A DNA stretch of 64,000 nucleotides from an uncultured Roseiflexaceae bacterium (GCA_937974195.1 CALJIC010000288.1:1-64000); one strand, 5' to 3'. Shown: positions 1 through 8,135, counted from the first letter of the stretch. Program-made: numbers and translations. The notes: a model not told the origin generated them from the letters alone.

Positions 1-67
1 GCGGCTGGTGTGCTGAGGCATGACAACGGGCGAGCGATGGGAGGTGGCGCCGCTTGCGGGGATGGTT

Positions 68-93
68 CGGAAGGGGCTGCATAGCCCCTTCCG
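68..93. terminator. Perfect 11-bp hairpin
   Basis: Positions 68-78 pair perfectly with 83-93 around a GCAT loop. No T-run follows on either strand, so a terminator or 3'-end stabiliser role is inferred only from its place downstream of a gene. Confidence 0.5.
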
Positions 94-106
94 GCGGGGG
101 AGAGCG

Positions 107-130
107 CGAGAGGGGTCGTAACCCCTCTCG
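107..130. terminator. Perfect 10-bp hairpin
   Basis: Positions 107-116 pair with 121-130 around a CGTA loop, 13 bp from the previous hairpin. The two form a tandem structure downstream of the minus-strand peptidase gene. There is no clear T-run. Confidence 0.5.
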
Positions 131-253
131 CCCTCAAGCACGCTCTGACCGCACCGCGCACCCCCTGAAGGAGCGATCGGGAACGCTACGGCGTGCGGAA
201 AGCGCCCGACCTCCCGAGGAGGGGAAGAGAAAACGCGGCCGCCTGGCTGCCGC

Positions 254-1243
254 TCAGCACTGAAGGAACGGCGTCGGGTCGAGGTTGACCCCGTTGCGCC
301 AGACCTCGTAGTGTAGGTGCGGCCCGGTCGCGTAGCCGGTGCTGCCGACCGTGCCGATCGGCGCGCCGGCCTCGACAGCCTGCCCGTTGGTCACGAAGAC
401 CTGATCGAGGTGCGCGTACGCCGTGGCCCAGCCGCTGTCGCTGTGGGTCAGCCGCACGTAGTTCCCGCCCGGCCAGCTGTTCAGCACCACCTGGGCCACG
501 CCGGTGTGCGTGGCGACGACCAGCGCCCCGAAGGTGGCGGCGGGCTCCGCGCGCCCGTCGCCGTCGCCGTCTACCCCGAGGTCCAGCGCGCCCCAGCGGC
601 TCGCCGGCGCGTGCGTCCCAACCCCGTAGCCCTGGGTGAGGACGATCTGGCCGCTGGCGGCGATCGGGCAGCGCGCAGGGGTTCCGTCCGCCCCCGGCGC
701 GACCTTCGGCCCGCCCGCCGTGAGCAGCTCGCCGTCGAGGGGCACGGGGGACACCGCAGGCGCGGCTGTGGGCAGCGCGCTCAGCAGCTCGGTCGGCGAC
801 ACGTCCGCGAGCAAGCCGAGCGCAGGCCGCGCTGCCGGCGCTGTCGAGCCGGGCGCGCGAGCAGCGGCAGCCAGAAGCTCCGGCGTCGGCCGGGCGCTGG
901 CCGGGGAGGAGCGGGCCGCAGGGCTCGCTTCGCGCGTCAGCGCATCCACCAGCGGCGCAAGCGCGATCGCCGACGCCAGCGCGGCGCCGGCCACGGGCAT
1001 GAGGAGGCGGGCCTCAGCCAGCGCGCGCCTGCGCAGCGCCTCCTGGAGCGCGGGCGGCGGGCCGGGCTGCAGGCTCTCGGGCGGGACCCCGAAGATGTGA
1101 GCCAGCTGCTCGCGGGTGCGCTGGTCCAGACGCTGGATACCGCACTCGATGGACGCGATGGTGCGCGCGGGGATACCGGAGAGGAGCGCCAGATCGGTGA
1201 GCGTGATACCGCGGCTGCGACGCAGGGCTTGGATGGTGAGCAT
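254..1243 (-). CDS. HTH-transmembrane-M23 peptidase fusion
   Basis: 329 aa. Residues 1-60 form an XRE/Cro-type helix-turn-helix (starting MLTIQALRRSRGITLTDLAL). A hydrophobic segment near residues 80-100 is followed by a Pro/Ala-rich spacer and a C-terminal M23 (LytM-type) peptidase domain. The domain keeps the HLH motif (GPHLHYEV) and YAHL, but the first zinc ligand of the HxxxD motif is Trp (WGALD). A conserved His lies six residues further upstream (HAPASRW). An acidic DGDGDG loop resembles a calcium-binding loop. The predicted topology puts the HTH inside the cell and the peptidase outside, which is reminiscent of RodZ with a hydrolase domain. The nearest paralogue is the M23 gene at 19396-20040. 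Whether the enzyme is active is uncertain. Confidence 0.8.
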   Translation of the reverse strand: MLTIQALRRSRGITLTDLALLSGIPARTIASIECGIQRLDQRTREQLAHIFGVPPESLQPGPPPALQEALRRRALAEARLLMPVAGAALASAIALAPLVDALTREASPAARSSPASARPTPELLAAAARAPGSTAPAARPALGLLADVSPTELLSALPTAAPAVSPVPLDGELLTAGGPKVAPGADGTPARCPIAASGQIVLTQGYGVGTHAPASRWGALDLGVDGDGDGRAEPAATFGALVVATHTGVAQVVLNSWPGGNYVRLTHSDSGWATAYAHLDQVFVTNGQAVEAGAPIGTVGSTGYATGPHLHYEVWRNGVNLDPTPFLQC

Positions 1244-1333
1244 GGCTGATGTCAGCGTGAGAGTCTGTGGCTTCTCCGTGAGGGAGGATACACCGGCACC
1301 CGGCCCGTGTGCATGACAGGTTGCTCACAGCGC

Positions 1334-2083
1334 CTACGGCATCACCCAGCCGCCATCGATCGTGAGCACCTGGCCGGTGATGTAGGACGCGGCCGGTGAG
1401 AGCAGGAAGACGATCGCCGCAGCCACCTCCTCGGGGGTGCCGAAGCGGCGCATCGCGATCGCATCCAGCGCCCAGGCGCGCTGCGACGGGGACAGACCGG
1501 TCAGCAGGTCGGTCTCGACGTAGCCGGGCGCCACGACATTGGCGGTGATCCCGTCCAGCGCCACCTCGCGGGCCAGCGCGCGGGTGAAGCCGACCAGACC
1601 GGCCTTCGCCGCGGCGTAGTTCGCCTGCCCGAGGTTACCCGCCAGCCCGGCGAGCGAGCCGACGTTGACGATCCGGCCGTAGCGGCGGGCGCGCATCACG
1701 CCCAGCACAGCGCGGCAGCAGAGAAACACCCCGGTGAGGTTGGTCTCGATCACCGAGCGCCACTGCTCGTCGCGCATGCGTGCGAAGGGCGCGTCGGCGG
1801 TGATCCCGGCGTTGCTCACCAGCATGTCGAGCCGGTCCCAGCGGGCGAGGCAGGTCTCGACCATGGCCTCGACCTCCGACTCCACGGACACATCGGCGCG
1901 GCAGGCGTACGCCTCGCCGCCCGCCGCCACAATCGCCTGCACCACCTCGGCGGCGGCGTCGGCGCTGTGGTGGTAGTTGACGAGCACCCGGGCGCCTGCC
2001 TGGGCGATGGCGAGCGCCGCAGCCCGGCCGATGCCGCGCGACGCGCCGGTGACGATCGCAACCTGACCTGCGAGCGAGAGCAT
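1334..2083 (-). CDS. fabG: 3-oxoacyl-ACP reductase-type SDR
   Basis: 249 aa, the normal FabG length. It has the NAD(P)-binding TGASRGIG motif at residues 12-19, NAG near 91-93, and the full catalytic set: Asn115, Ser143, Tyr156 and Lys160 (YAAAK). The start was placed at the ATG at 2083 because GGAAGGAGG lies just upstream; the frame stays open further but that extension is not SDR-like. The likely reaction is NADPH-dependent reduction of a 3-ketoacyl thioester in fatty-acid or PHA-type metabolism. It stands apart from the fab cluster at 43-46 kb, whose own fabG paralogue lacks catalytic residues, so this copy may carry the housekeeping activity. It is divergent from the response regulator gene. 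Confidence 0.88.
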   Translation of the reverse strand: MLSLAGQVAIVTGASRGIGRAAALAIAQAGARVLVNYHHSADAAAEVVQAIVAAGGEAYACRADVSVESEVEAMVETCLARWDRLDMLVSNAGITADAPFARMRDEQWRSVIETNLTGVFLCCRAVLGVMRARRYGRIVNVGSLAGLAGNLGQANYAAAKAGLVGFTRALAREVALDGITANVVAPGYVETDLLTGLSPSQRAWALDAIAMRRFGTPEEVAAAIVFLLSPAASYITGQVLTIDGGWVMP

Positions 2084-2207
2084 GACCCTCCTTCCGAATT
2101 GCAGTGGGACTCTGCCCCACACCCGTCGCGGAACCGAGAGAGACCTAGGCCTCTCTGCTGTGTCACCCGGGCGCGCCGGCACGCGAGCCCTGCCGCGTCC
2201 AAGCCGG

Positions 2208-2236
2208 TTGCGCCCCCTTCCGGAGGCTGCTACAAT
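2208..2236 (+). promoter_or_regulatory. Sigma-70-type promoter of response regulator
   Basis: A -35 TTGCGC at 2208-2213 and a -10 TACAAT at 2231-2236 are separated by exactly 17 bp. The start codon at 2270 lies 33 bp downstream. The same -35 hexamer is used by the promoter at 51723. Confidence 0.75.
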
Positions 2237-2269
2237 GGCGCCAGAGTCCGGTCAACAGTCACACACAGG

Positions 2270-2953
2270 ATGTCCCACATACTGATCGTCGAGGACGAGG
2301 CGGAGATCGCCGGGTACTTGCGGCGCGGCCTGACCTTCGAGGGCTTCACCGTCGAAGTCGCGGCCGACGGCCCGTCCGCCATCGTTGCCGCACGCGAGCG
2401 CCCGCCCGCGCTCGTGGTGCTCGACCTCATGCTCCCCGGCATGGATGGCCTGGAGGTCGCCAAGCGCATCCGCGCGGCCTCCGATGTGCCGATCATCATG
2501 CTCACCGCGCGCGACGCCGTGCCAGACCGGGTGGCGGGCCTGGAGGCCGGCGCCGATGACTACCTGATCAAGCCGTTCGCCTTCGAGGAGCTGCTGGCGC
2601 GCATCCGCGTGCAGCTGCGGCGCCGCCAGCGTGGGGAGCAGCCGACCGTGCTGCACTTCGGCCCGCTGACCATGGACACGGCCGCCCACGAGGTGACGAT
2701 CGGCGATCGGCGCGTCGAGCTCACCGCCAAGGAGTACGACCTGCTCGAGCTGTTCATGCGCAACCCGCAGCAGGTGCTCACCCGCGAGGTGATCTACGAC
2801 CGGGTCTGGGGCTACGACTTCGGCGGCGAGAGCAATATCATCGAGGTCTACGTCCGCTACCTGCGACAGAAGCTCGAGGCCCGCGGCGAGCCGCGCCTGA
2901 TCCATACCGTGCGGGGCGTGGGCTACATTCTGCGCGAAGACCCGGCCGCCTAA
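2270..2953 (+). CDS. OmpR-family response regulator (orphan)
   Basis: 227 aa. The receiver domain (residues 1-115) has the acidic pair in VEDEAE, the phospho-acceptor Asp in LVVLDLMLPGMDG, the switch Thr in MLTARD and Lys in IKPF. The C-terminal half (about 130-222) is a winged-helix OmpR/PhoB DNA-binding domain (ELTAKEYDLLELFMRNP, VWGYDF, VRYLRQKLE, VRGVGYI). The start at MSHILIVEDE is chosen because the receiver domain begins there and a promoter lies 33 bp upstream. No histidine kinase gene is adjacent; the nearest kinase is the hybrid at 14064. It converges with the next gene, and the stop codons overlap by four bases. Confidence 0.93.
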   Translation: MSHILIVEDEAEIAGYLRRGLTFEGFTVEVAADGPSAIVAARERPPALVVLDLMLPGMDGLEVAKRIRAASDVPIIMLTARDAVPDRVAGLEAGADDYLIKPFAFEELLARIRVQLRRRQRGEQPTVLHFGPLTMDTAAHEVTIGDRRVELTAKEYDLLELFMRNPQQVLTREVIYDRVWGYDFGGESNIIEVYVRYLRQKLEARGEPRLIHTVRGVGYILREDPAA

Positions 2954-3306
2954 CATTGGGTGATCGTCGGCGTCGGCCTGCTGGTGAAGGCGACCGTCAG
3001 CGTCGTGCCGTCGCGAAAGGTCGTGGTGCGGATGGTCCGTGTGACCGCCTGCGGCCCCTGCATGCCGGCGACGCTCACGCACGCATCGACGAACGTCTGC
3101 TCGTCGGTTGCGACGATCCCTCCGTGGAGTAGCCCGAGCACCTGCTCCTGAGCCAGCGAGAGGCTGGCAGGCGCGAAAAAGCCGGCGCCCAGCCCAGCGA
3201 TGCTCAGCACGAGCAGCAAGACCAGCAGGACGACGGCCCCAACCCCGCGCTGCCTCTTCGGCTTGATCACCACCGAGTGATCGCGCATGGGGACGCTCTT
3301 CACCAT
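2950..3306 (-). CDS. Small single-pass membrane protein, unknown
   Basis: 118 aa. A basic N-terminus (KPKRQRG) is followed by one strongly hydrophobic segment at about residues 22-46 and then a small extracytoplasmic domain of about 70 aa with Cys residues near 76 and at the C-terminus. I do not recognise the family. The ORF overlaps the response-regulator stop codon tail to tail. Met7 (3288) is an alternative start. A TACAAT -10-like hexamer lies at 3356-3361 on this strand, without a clear -35. Confidence 0.6.
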   Translation of the reverse strand: MVKSVPMRDHSVVIKPKRQRGVGAVVLLVLLLVLSIAGLGAGFFAPASLSLAQEQVLGLLHGGIVATDEQTFVDACVSVAGMQGPQAVTRTIRTTTFRDGTTLTVAFTSRPTPTITQC

Positions 3307-3407
3307 AGCTTCACTCTCCGGAACGCATACCGCGACGTATCAGAGCTACAGCGCTATTGTACGACGTGTGGCTTTACGCTGCATTCACCAATTGGTACCC
3401 TTTGGGG

Positions 3408-3442
3408 GCACGACCGGCTGTCTCTACGACGGCCGGTCGTGC
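3408..3442. repeat. 11-bp inverted repeat
   Basis: GCACGACCGGC at 3408-3418 pairs perfectly with 3432-3442 around a 13-nt loop. The function is unknown. Confidence 0.5.
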
Positions 3443-3470
3443 TGTTGACACTTTACAGTAGAAAAATCCG

Positions 3471-3491
3471 TGGAGGGCCTGCGGCCCTCCA
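3471..3491. terminator. 9-bp perfect hairpin
   Basis: TGGAGGGCC at 3471-3479 pairs with 3483-3491 around a three-base loop. It is very stable on paper but has no T-run. It forms the start of the degenerate repeat array that follows. Confidence 0.45.
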
Positions 3492-3645
3492 CACCTCCCC
3501 GCCGGAAGCAGCCTTGCGGCTCATCACACCTTCCTGCAGAAAGCACCCTTCACCTGCGGCCCGCAATACCTCCCGGCAGAAAGAGCCTTGGGGTCTGCGC
3601 CCGCTGCCCCTTCCTGCGGAAGGCAGCCTTGGCCTGCGGCATCCC
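3478..3645. repeat. Degenerate tandem repeat, about 35-41 bp unit
   Basis: Four to five imperfect units share a pattern of CCTGCGGC, then CTCCC or CTTCC, then GCNGAAAGNNNCCTT. The CCTT cores fall at about 3512, 3547, 3586 and 3627, giving spacings of 35, 39 and 41 bp. The copies are too divergent for a CRISPR array and the spacers are not unique. Confidence 0.5.
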
Positions 3646-3701
3646 GCGGGAGGGACAGAGGCTCTGCGTAAGACCTGTGATTCTGAGGGGAGCGAGGCGC
3701 G

Positions 3702-4190
3702 CTACTCGGCGTCCTCGCGGCGCTGGAGCTGCTCGACGCTCTGCTGCTGGACCCAGAGCGGCGGCACGCCGTACATCGCCCGCTCGGCATCGGTGACGCT
3801 GGGGTCCACCTGGCCGAGCGACCAGCGGCCGTCCTCGCGGATGAACTGCGTCCCAAAGCGCTGCGGCTGCCCGCGCGCCAGCAGCGCCCGGTCCCACGCC
3901 GCAGCCAGGACCGACCAGGCGCGCGTCTCACCAAGCGCGGCGGCGCGGCGGGCGAAGGTGCGCGCCAGGTCGTAGTGGGCGACGTCCTCCCCGTACAGCA
4001 TGATGAGCGCCGCGTGGTAATGATCTGCTGCTGTCTCGATCTTCCCCTGCGCGTACAGGGCGACGACGCGCTCGCGGCGGAGCCTGCCGCGGATGATGCG
4101 CTCCTCACCCTCGCTGTCCAGGTCGTTGATCTGCTCTTCGGCGAGCCGCTCCAGCTCGGCGCTGGGGCTCTCCTCACCGGCCGGTTCCAT
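3702..4190 (-). CDS. Hypothetical protein, DUF6624-like
   Basis: 162 aa, cytoplasmic, with no signal or membrane segment. The helical N-terminal half contains ALIMLYGEDVAHYDLARTFA, and the C-terminal part contains LARGQPQRFGTQFIRED and YGVPPLW. These resemble the conserved end of DUF6624-type proteins as I remember them; I hold this lightly. A GGAGGG Shine-Dalgarno sequence sits about 10 nt before the ATG at 4190. It precedes the NYN-domain gene in map order but is separated from it by about 60 bp. The function is unknown. Confidence 0.65.
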   Translation of the reverse strand: MEPAGEESPSAELERLAEEQINDLDSEGEERIIRGRLRRERVVALYAQGKIETAADHYHAALIMLYGEDVAHYDLARTFARRAAALGETRAWSVLAAAWDRALLARGQPQRFGTQFIREDGRWSLGQVDPSVTDAERAMYGVPPLWVQQQSVEQLQRREDAE

Positions 4191-4252
4191 CCCTGCGGCC
4201 CTCCCTCTGACTCCTTGCAGGGGAATTATAGCACGCCGTCCACCCAGGCCGC

Positions 4253-4753
4253 CTACTCGTCATCGGGCTCGCCGGACTCGCCGAACAGCCGCAGCCACTC
4301 CTCCACCTCCGCCTGGCTCAGGGGAGTCTCGCGCTTCTCGGGCGGAGCCTTGGCCGCAGCCGGCGGCGCCCGCAGCTGGCCGGCGAAGACGCGCGCGTCG
4401 ATCACCCGCACCTCGCGCTCGTCGGCCGCCTGCCTGATCGCCCGGTCGGAGGTGACCACGGCCCAGTCGCGCCGGCCACGCAGGCCATCGAGCCGCCTGA
4501 TGATCTGCGTGTCGGCGTCCTGCGGCGACCGCGCGAAGTAGCAGGTCACGCCGTAGCCGTTGAGGTTCTGGGGGTGGCCGTACATGCCTCGGTCGAAGAC
4601 GACGACGATCTTGCGGCCGCGCTTCGCCGCAGCGTAGCGGCGCAGCAGGAGCACCAGCTGCGCCTCGTCGTCCGGGTCGGCGAGGCTGATCTCGGGGATC
4701 TGGCCGATCAGGTTGTGGCCGTCGACGAGCAGGTTCATGCGCACATGATACAC
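4253..4753 (-). CDS. NYN-domain (YacP-like) ribonuclease-type protein
   Basis: 166 aa. It starts with LLVDGHNLIG, the first acidic motif of NYN/PIN-type nucleases. It continues with IVVVFDRG, ARSPQDADTQIIRRLDG and AVVTSDRAIRQAA, which match the spaced Asp residues of the YacP/DUF901 NYN family. These are expected to bind a metal and cut RNA. The C-terminal 40 residues are a charged tail. The start at 4753 is favoured by AGAAGGG 6 nt upstream; Met6 at 4738 is the alternative. Partners are not evident from the neighbourhood. Confidence 0.82.
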   Translation of the reverse strand: MYHVRMNLLVDGHNLIGQIPEISLADPDDEAQLVLLLRRYAAAKRGRKIVVVFDRGMYGHPQNLNGYGVTCYFARSPQDADTQIIRRLDGLRGRRDWAVVTSDRAIRQAADEREVRVIDARVFAGQLRAPPAAAKAPPEKRETPLSQAEVEEWLRLFGESGEPDDE

Positions 4754-4831
4754 CCTTCTGCGGCGGAGCGGCGCGGGGCAGAAAAAGGCCCGTAGAGACG
4801 CCTGCGTGTCTCTACGGGCCGAGGTGCGTCG

Positions 4832-6304
4832 CTACGGCTCGACACGCACCGTGACGTCGTCGCCGTCGCGCCAGGGCTGCTCGTGCCCGAGCCAGTCCCG
4901 CGCCCGGGCGCGGAAGGCGTACTCGCCCGCGCCAGGCGGGACGAACACGGCCTCCGCGCTTGTGGAGCGCACGTGCCAGTCCGTCCAGCCGCCATCCGGC
5001 AGGCGGCGCACCTGGACATCATATGACGCCACGCCGCTGCCGTCGTCGGTGCCGCCCCAGCGGACCAGGATGCTCCCATCCGGCTGCACCACAGCCTCTG
5101 TGACGCGCGCCTGAGGAGCCGCCGCATCCTGCCGCGGCAGCCACTTGAGCGCGTCGAAGCGCACCGGGCGCCCGTCGTCCCCCGTCAGGTCGTCGAGCTC
5201 GACGCTGGACGGCCCGTCGCCCATGTGGTAGGTGCCGAGCGACACCCAGTCTCCGGCTGCCGCCGCCTGATCGACGTAGACGTCGGTCACCGCTCCGTCG
5301 TGGGTGATACGGTAGCGCGCGGACTCCGTCGGCGGCTCGCCGCACGCAGGGATGTAGGCGAACACTTCGTACAGGCTGGGGCCAGGCAGATCCGGGCTCC
5401 AGGTAGCGCGCGTGTTGCTCTCCGCCGGGTCGGGTGTCCCGTAGGTCCACCCGTGCCGCCCGCCGAGGCCGCACGGCGCGTCGTACCACTTCCCGCCCGG
5501 CGCGTCGTAGCCCTGGGCGCCGTCGTCGACGACGACGGCGTCCGGCTCGAGCACGATCTGCTCGTGCGAGGCGGCCTCGGCCTCATGCGCCTCCGGCGGG
5601 TCCTCGCCGAGCCAGAGGAAGGTCACCTCCACCCAATCGGAGTGGGTCATGCCCAGGTCGTCCCAGAAGGCGCCGTCGGCGATATCGATGCCGTTGGGGT
5701 GCCTGATGCGCCGGCCGAACTCGTCGCGCCCGCCGTTGTACCCGTGCTGGTACGCCGCCTGCGCCATCGGCATCCCCGGCGGCAGATCGCGGTAGCGCCG
5801 GTTCGGGTTCCAGTAGTCGTCGTGGGTGTTCCACGGCCCGACATCCCAGACCGGCAGCACGACGCTCCGGCCGCGGTACGTCACGCGCACCTGGAACTCA
5901 TAGCCGCCGCGGCTGGAGAGGACGCTCCAGGAGGGCAGCGCGACGAAGCGGTCGCGTGGCTGGATCCGGTGGCCGTTCGCCGTCCGGTGGCCGACCAGCC
6001 CCTCGCGCGTGGCGAACACGGTGTAGGTCGGCGCGGTCGGCGCCGGTGGCGGCTCGGGCGCCGGTGGCGGCTCGGACGCTGGCGGTTCCGGCTCCGGCTC
6101 GAGCGCCGGTGGCTCGGTTGCAGTCGGTGTAGCGGGCTCAGCCGTAGGCGATGCTTCGGCGGTCGGAGAGGGCGTCACTTCGCCCGTGTCTGTCGCCGTT
6201 GGAGTCGGCGGTGACTCCTGAGCGGCGGCGGGCGAGGCGGGCAGCAGCACGGCTACCGTAAGGAGAATCGACGCAACGACAAGGAAGCGTCTCCGTATGG
6301 ACAT
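4832..6304 (-). CDS. Secreted multidomain protein (RlpA-like barrel, golvesin-like, Fn3-like)
   Basis: 490 aa. A signal peptide covers residues 1-28 (AAA-Q cleavage) and is followed by a Pro/Thr/Glu-rich linker to about residue 100. The first folded part (about 105-225) looks like a double-psi beta-barrel of the RlpA type, with VTYRGRSVVLPVWDVGPWN and IDIADGAFWDDLGM. The second (about 265-385) resembles the golvesin/Xly carbohydrate-binding domain (WYDAPCG, YEVFAYIPACG, VRFDALKW). The last (about 400-485) resembles a fibronectin type III fold. A cell-wall-associated role is inferred. The start at 6304 is set by AGGAG 8 nt upstream and the signal peptide. A consensus promoter lies some 320 bp upstream. 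Confidence 0.82.
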   Translation of the reverse strand: MSIRRRFLVVASILLTVAVLLPASPAAAQESPPTPTATDTGEVTPSPTAEASPTAEPATPTATEPPALEPEPEPPASEPPPAPEPPPAPTAPTYTVFATREGLVGHRTANGHRIQPRDRFVALPSWSVLSSRGGYEFQVRVTYRGRSVVLPVWDVGPWNTHDDYWNPNRRYRDLPPGMPMAQAAYQHGYNGGRDEFGRRIRHPNGIDIADGAFWDDLGMTHSDWVEVTFLWLGEDPPEAHEAEAASHEQIVLEPDAVVVDDGAQGYDAPGGKWYDAPCGLGGRHGWTYGTPDPAESNTRATWSPDLPGPSLYEVFAYIPACGEPPTESARYRITHDGAVTDVYVDQAAAAGDWVSLGTYHMGDGPSSVELDDLTGDDGRPVRFDALKWLPRQDAAAPQARVTEAVVQPDGSILVRWGGTDDGSGVASYDVQVRRLPDGGWTDWHVRSTSAEAVFVPPGAGEYAFRARARDWLGHEQPWRDGDDVTVRVEP

Positions 6305-6592
6305 GCAGAGAACTCCTGGTGAAAACCCAGCACAGTGCACCCAGTGTGTCTCGCGGGACGGGGCTGCCCCGCGTGCGCCGGCGGTGGAGCCGATCGGTGC
6401 GGAGCGATGGGCGCTGGTGTGTGGCCGCTGGGGCGACACACCTTCGGCCGCGCGGAGGGGATGCGGCCGCGGAGCGCCGGTGCTGTTACGGCGCTCCTTC
6501 TCAGGCGCGCGAGGGCGCCCGATTGCCAGATGAGGGGCGTGCCAGACACGAAATACGGCTTTCTAACGCCATATCTGCGCTCTGGACGCCGT

Positions 6593-6617
6593 TGATAATG
6601 ACAAGGGGACCTTATCA
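6593..6617. promoter_or_regulatory. Operator candidate, interrupted TGATAAGG palindrome
   Basis: TGATAA (6593-6598) and AAGG (603-606 of the 6 kb block) face CCTTATCA (6610-6617). It lies immediately after the predicted start of the minus-strand transcript, where a bound repressor would block elongation. The regulator is unknown. Confidence 0.4.
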
Positions 6618-6628
6618 TGCGAGGCGCA

Positions 6629-6656
6629 ATTCTAGCCGATATTTTAAGAATGTCAA
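6629..6656 (-). promoter_or_regulatory. Consensus promoter of secreted-protein gene
   Basis: On the minus strand, TTGACA (complement of 6651-6656) and TAGAAT (complement of 6629-6634) are spaced by 16 bp in an AT-rich island. The first start codon downstream is at 6304. Confidence 0.75.
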
Positions 6657-6872
6657 GCCAAAATGATACACAGGTGATAGAGATCTGATAGCGAGCGGGC
6701 TTCCGGCAGGCTATGAGAGGCGCGAGCGCCCGACCACCAGGCTTCGTCTAACCGACCTTTAAGCGACGACTCACGCGTGTCTCAGCTTGTTCTGCCAACA
6801 TGTCACTGGGAATACCACACGCCTGTGCTACGCCAAGCGCGGCGCGGGCGTTCTTAGGAGGGATATGCCTCT

Positions 6873-8135
6873 ATGGAGCGATCACATCGAATCGTTCTAG
6901 CAGTTGTGCTTGTCCTGACGCTGCTGGTCGGCATCGCAGGCGGCGCCGTGGCCGGCGGAGCGGTGGCGTACTTGCTGGCGCGGCAGCAGCTCGCGCAGCA
7001 TGCCACCCCCGCGGCGCCGGTGTCCGAGCCGATCAACAGCATCTCACAGGTCTCGCCCACCGAGGCCCCGGCTTCACCGACCGAGGCTCCAGCTGCGACG
7101 AGCACGCCGGCGCCGACGGTCCTCCCCGCCCCGCCCGCCGCTGACGCCCCAGCCGCGGAGGGCCAGCCGATCGTCGAGGTCGTCAAGCGCGTCTCGCCGG
7201 CGGTCGTGACGGTGGTGAACACGCTTGCGCCGGGCGCCCAGCCCGATCTGGATCGCAGCCCGTTCCCCTTCCCCGGGCCGCGCCAGGGCCAGCCGCGGCG
7301 CAGCAGCGGCTCGGGCGTGATCGTGAGCGAGGAGGGCTACATCATCACCAACCACCACGTCATAGAGGGCCAGCAGTCGCTGGCGGTCATCTTCGCGGAC
7401 GGCAGCCGGCGCGATGCGACGCTGGTCGGCAGCGACCCGCTGATGGATGTGGCGGTGCTCAAGGTCGATGGCCCGGTGCCCGGCATGATGGTGCTCGGCG
7501 ACTCGAGCCAGCTGCAGCCGGGGGAGACGGTGATCGCGATCGGCAGCCCGCTGGGCGACTTCCGCAACACGGTGACGGTCGGCGTGGTGAGCGCGCTGAA
7601 CCGCACGGTCAGCGGCAATGCGCCTGACGGGCTGATCCAGACCGACGCGGCGATCAACAGCGGCAACTCGGGCGGCCCGCTGATCAACCTGCGCGGCGAG
7701 GTGGTGGGCATCAACACGCTGGTGGTGCGCGGCAGCGGCTTCACCGGCGCGCAGGCCGAAGGGCTGGGCTTCGCCGTGCCGAGCAACATCGTCCGCCGCG
7801 TCAGCGAGCAGCTGATCGCCACCGGCCGGGTGATCTACCCGTTCCTGGGCATCACCTTCATCACGATCGACGCCCAGAGCGCGGTGGACTATAACCTGCC
7901 GGTCCAGGCCGGCGCGCTGGTGAGCGAGGTCGTCCCCGACGGCCCCTCGGCGCAGGCCGGGCTGCAGCCGGGCGACGTCATCACCGCGATCCAGGGCCGC
8001 GCGATCGGGCAGGACGCGACGCTGCGCAGCCTGCTGCTGGAGCACCGGCCGGGCGAGCGCGTGACGCTCGACATCCTGCGCAACGGGCAGCAGATGCAGC
8101 TGGAGGTCACGCTGGCCGAGCGGCCCTCATCGTGA
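6873..8135 (+). CDS. HtrA/DegP-type serine protease with PDZ domain
   Basis: 420 aa. A membrane anchor covers residues 7-35, followed by a Pro/Thr/Ala linker to about 95. The trypsin-like domain has His162 (ITNHHVIEG), Asp192 (DPLMDVAVL) and Ser266 (NSGNSGGPL), so the triad is complete. One PDZ domain occupies about 320-415. It is expected to face the cell exterior and degrade misfolded envelope proteins. AGGAGGG at 6856-6862 precedes the ATG by 10 nt; an out-of-frame ATG at 6865 is ignored. The stop codon TGA belongs to the first unit of the GGTGAC repeat array that follows. Confidence 0.93.
   Translation: MERSHRIVLAVVLVLTLLVGIAGGAVAGGAVAYLLARQQLAQHATPAAPVSEPINSISQVSPTEAPASPTEAPAATSTPAPTVLPAPPAADAPAAEGQPIVEVVKRVSPAVVTVVNTLAPGAQPDLDRSPFPFPGPRQGQPRRSSGSGVIVSEEGYIITNHHVIEGQQSLAVIFADGSRRDATLVGSDPLMDVAVLKVDGPVPGMMVLGDSSQLQPGETVIAIGSPLGDFRNTVTVGVVSALNRTVSGNAPDGLIQTDAAINSGNSGGPLINLRGEVVGINTLVVRGSGFTGAQAEGLGFAVPSNIVRRVSEQLIATGRVIYPFLGITFITIDAQSAVDYNLPVQAGALVSEVVPDGPSAQAGLQPGDVITAIQGRAIGQDATLRSLLLEHRPGERVTLDILRNGQQMQLEVTLAERPSS

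Larger units (their letters stand above)
1..253. other. Gene-free left edge
   Basis: I see no convincing coding region here. The stretch lies downstream of the minus-strand M23 gene and contains two perfect hairpins, described separately. Any gene to the left lies outside the window. Confidence 0.5.
3307..3701. other. Gene-free stretch with hairpins and degenerate repeats
   Basis: I see no protein gene. The first part is AT-richer and includes the probable promoter region of the minus-strand membrane protein. It then holds two perfect hairpins (3408-3442 and 3471-3491) and a degenerate tandem repeat, each listed separately. Confidence 0.6.
6305..6872. other. 568-bp divergent intergenic region with long leader
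   Basis: No protein gene is convincing. It contains a consensus minus-strand promoter at 6629-6656, which gives the secreted-protein mRNA a leader of about 318 nt, and a TGATAA/TTATCA inverted repeat just downstream of its start point. The right part must hold the promoter of the plus-strand protease, but I see no clear -35/-10 pair. I do not recognise a riboswitch in the leader. Confidence 0.6.

Noticed and set aside
3445..3450. TTGACA as a -35 box
   Set aside because: No -10-like hexamer lies 15-19 bp downstream.
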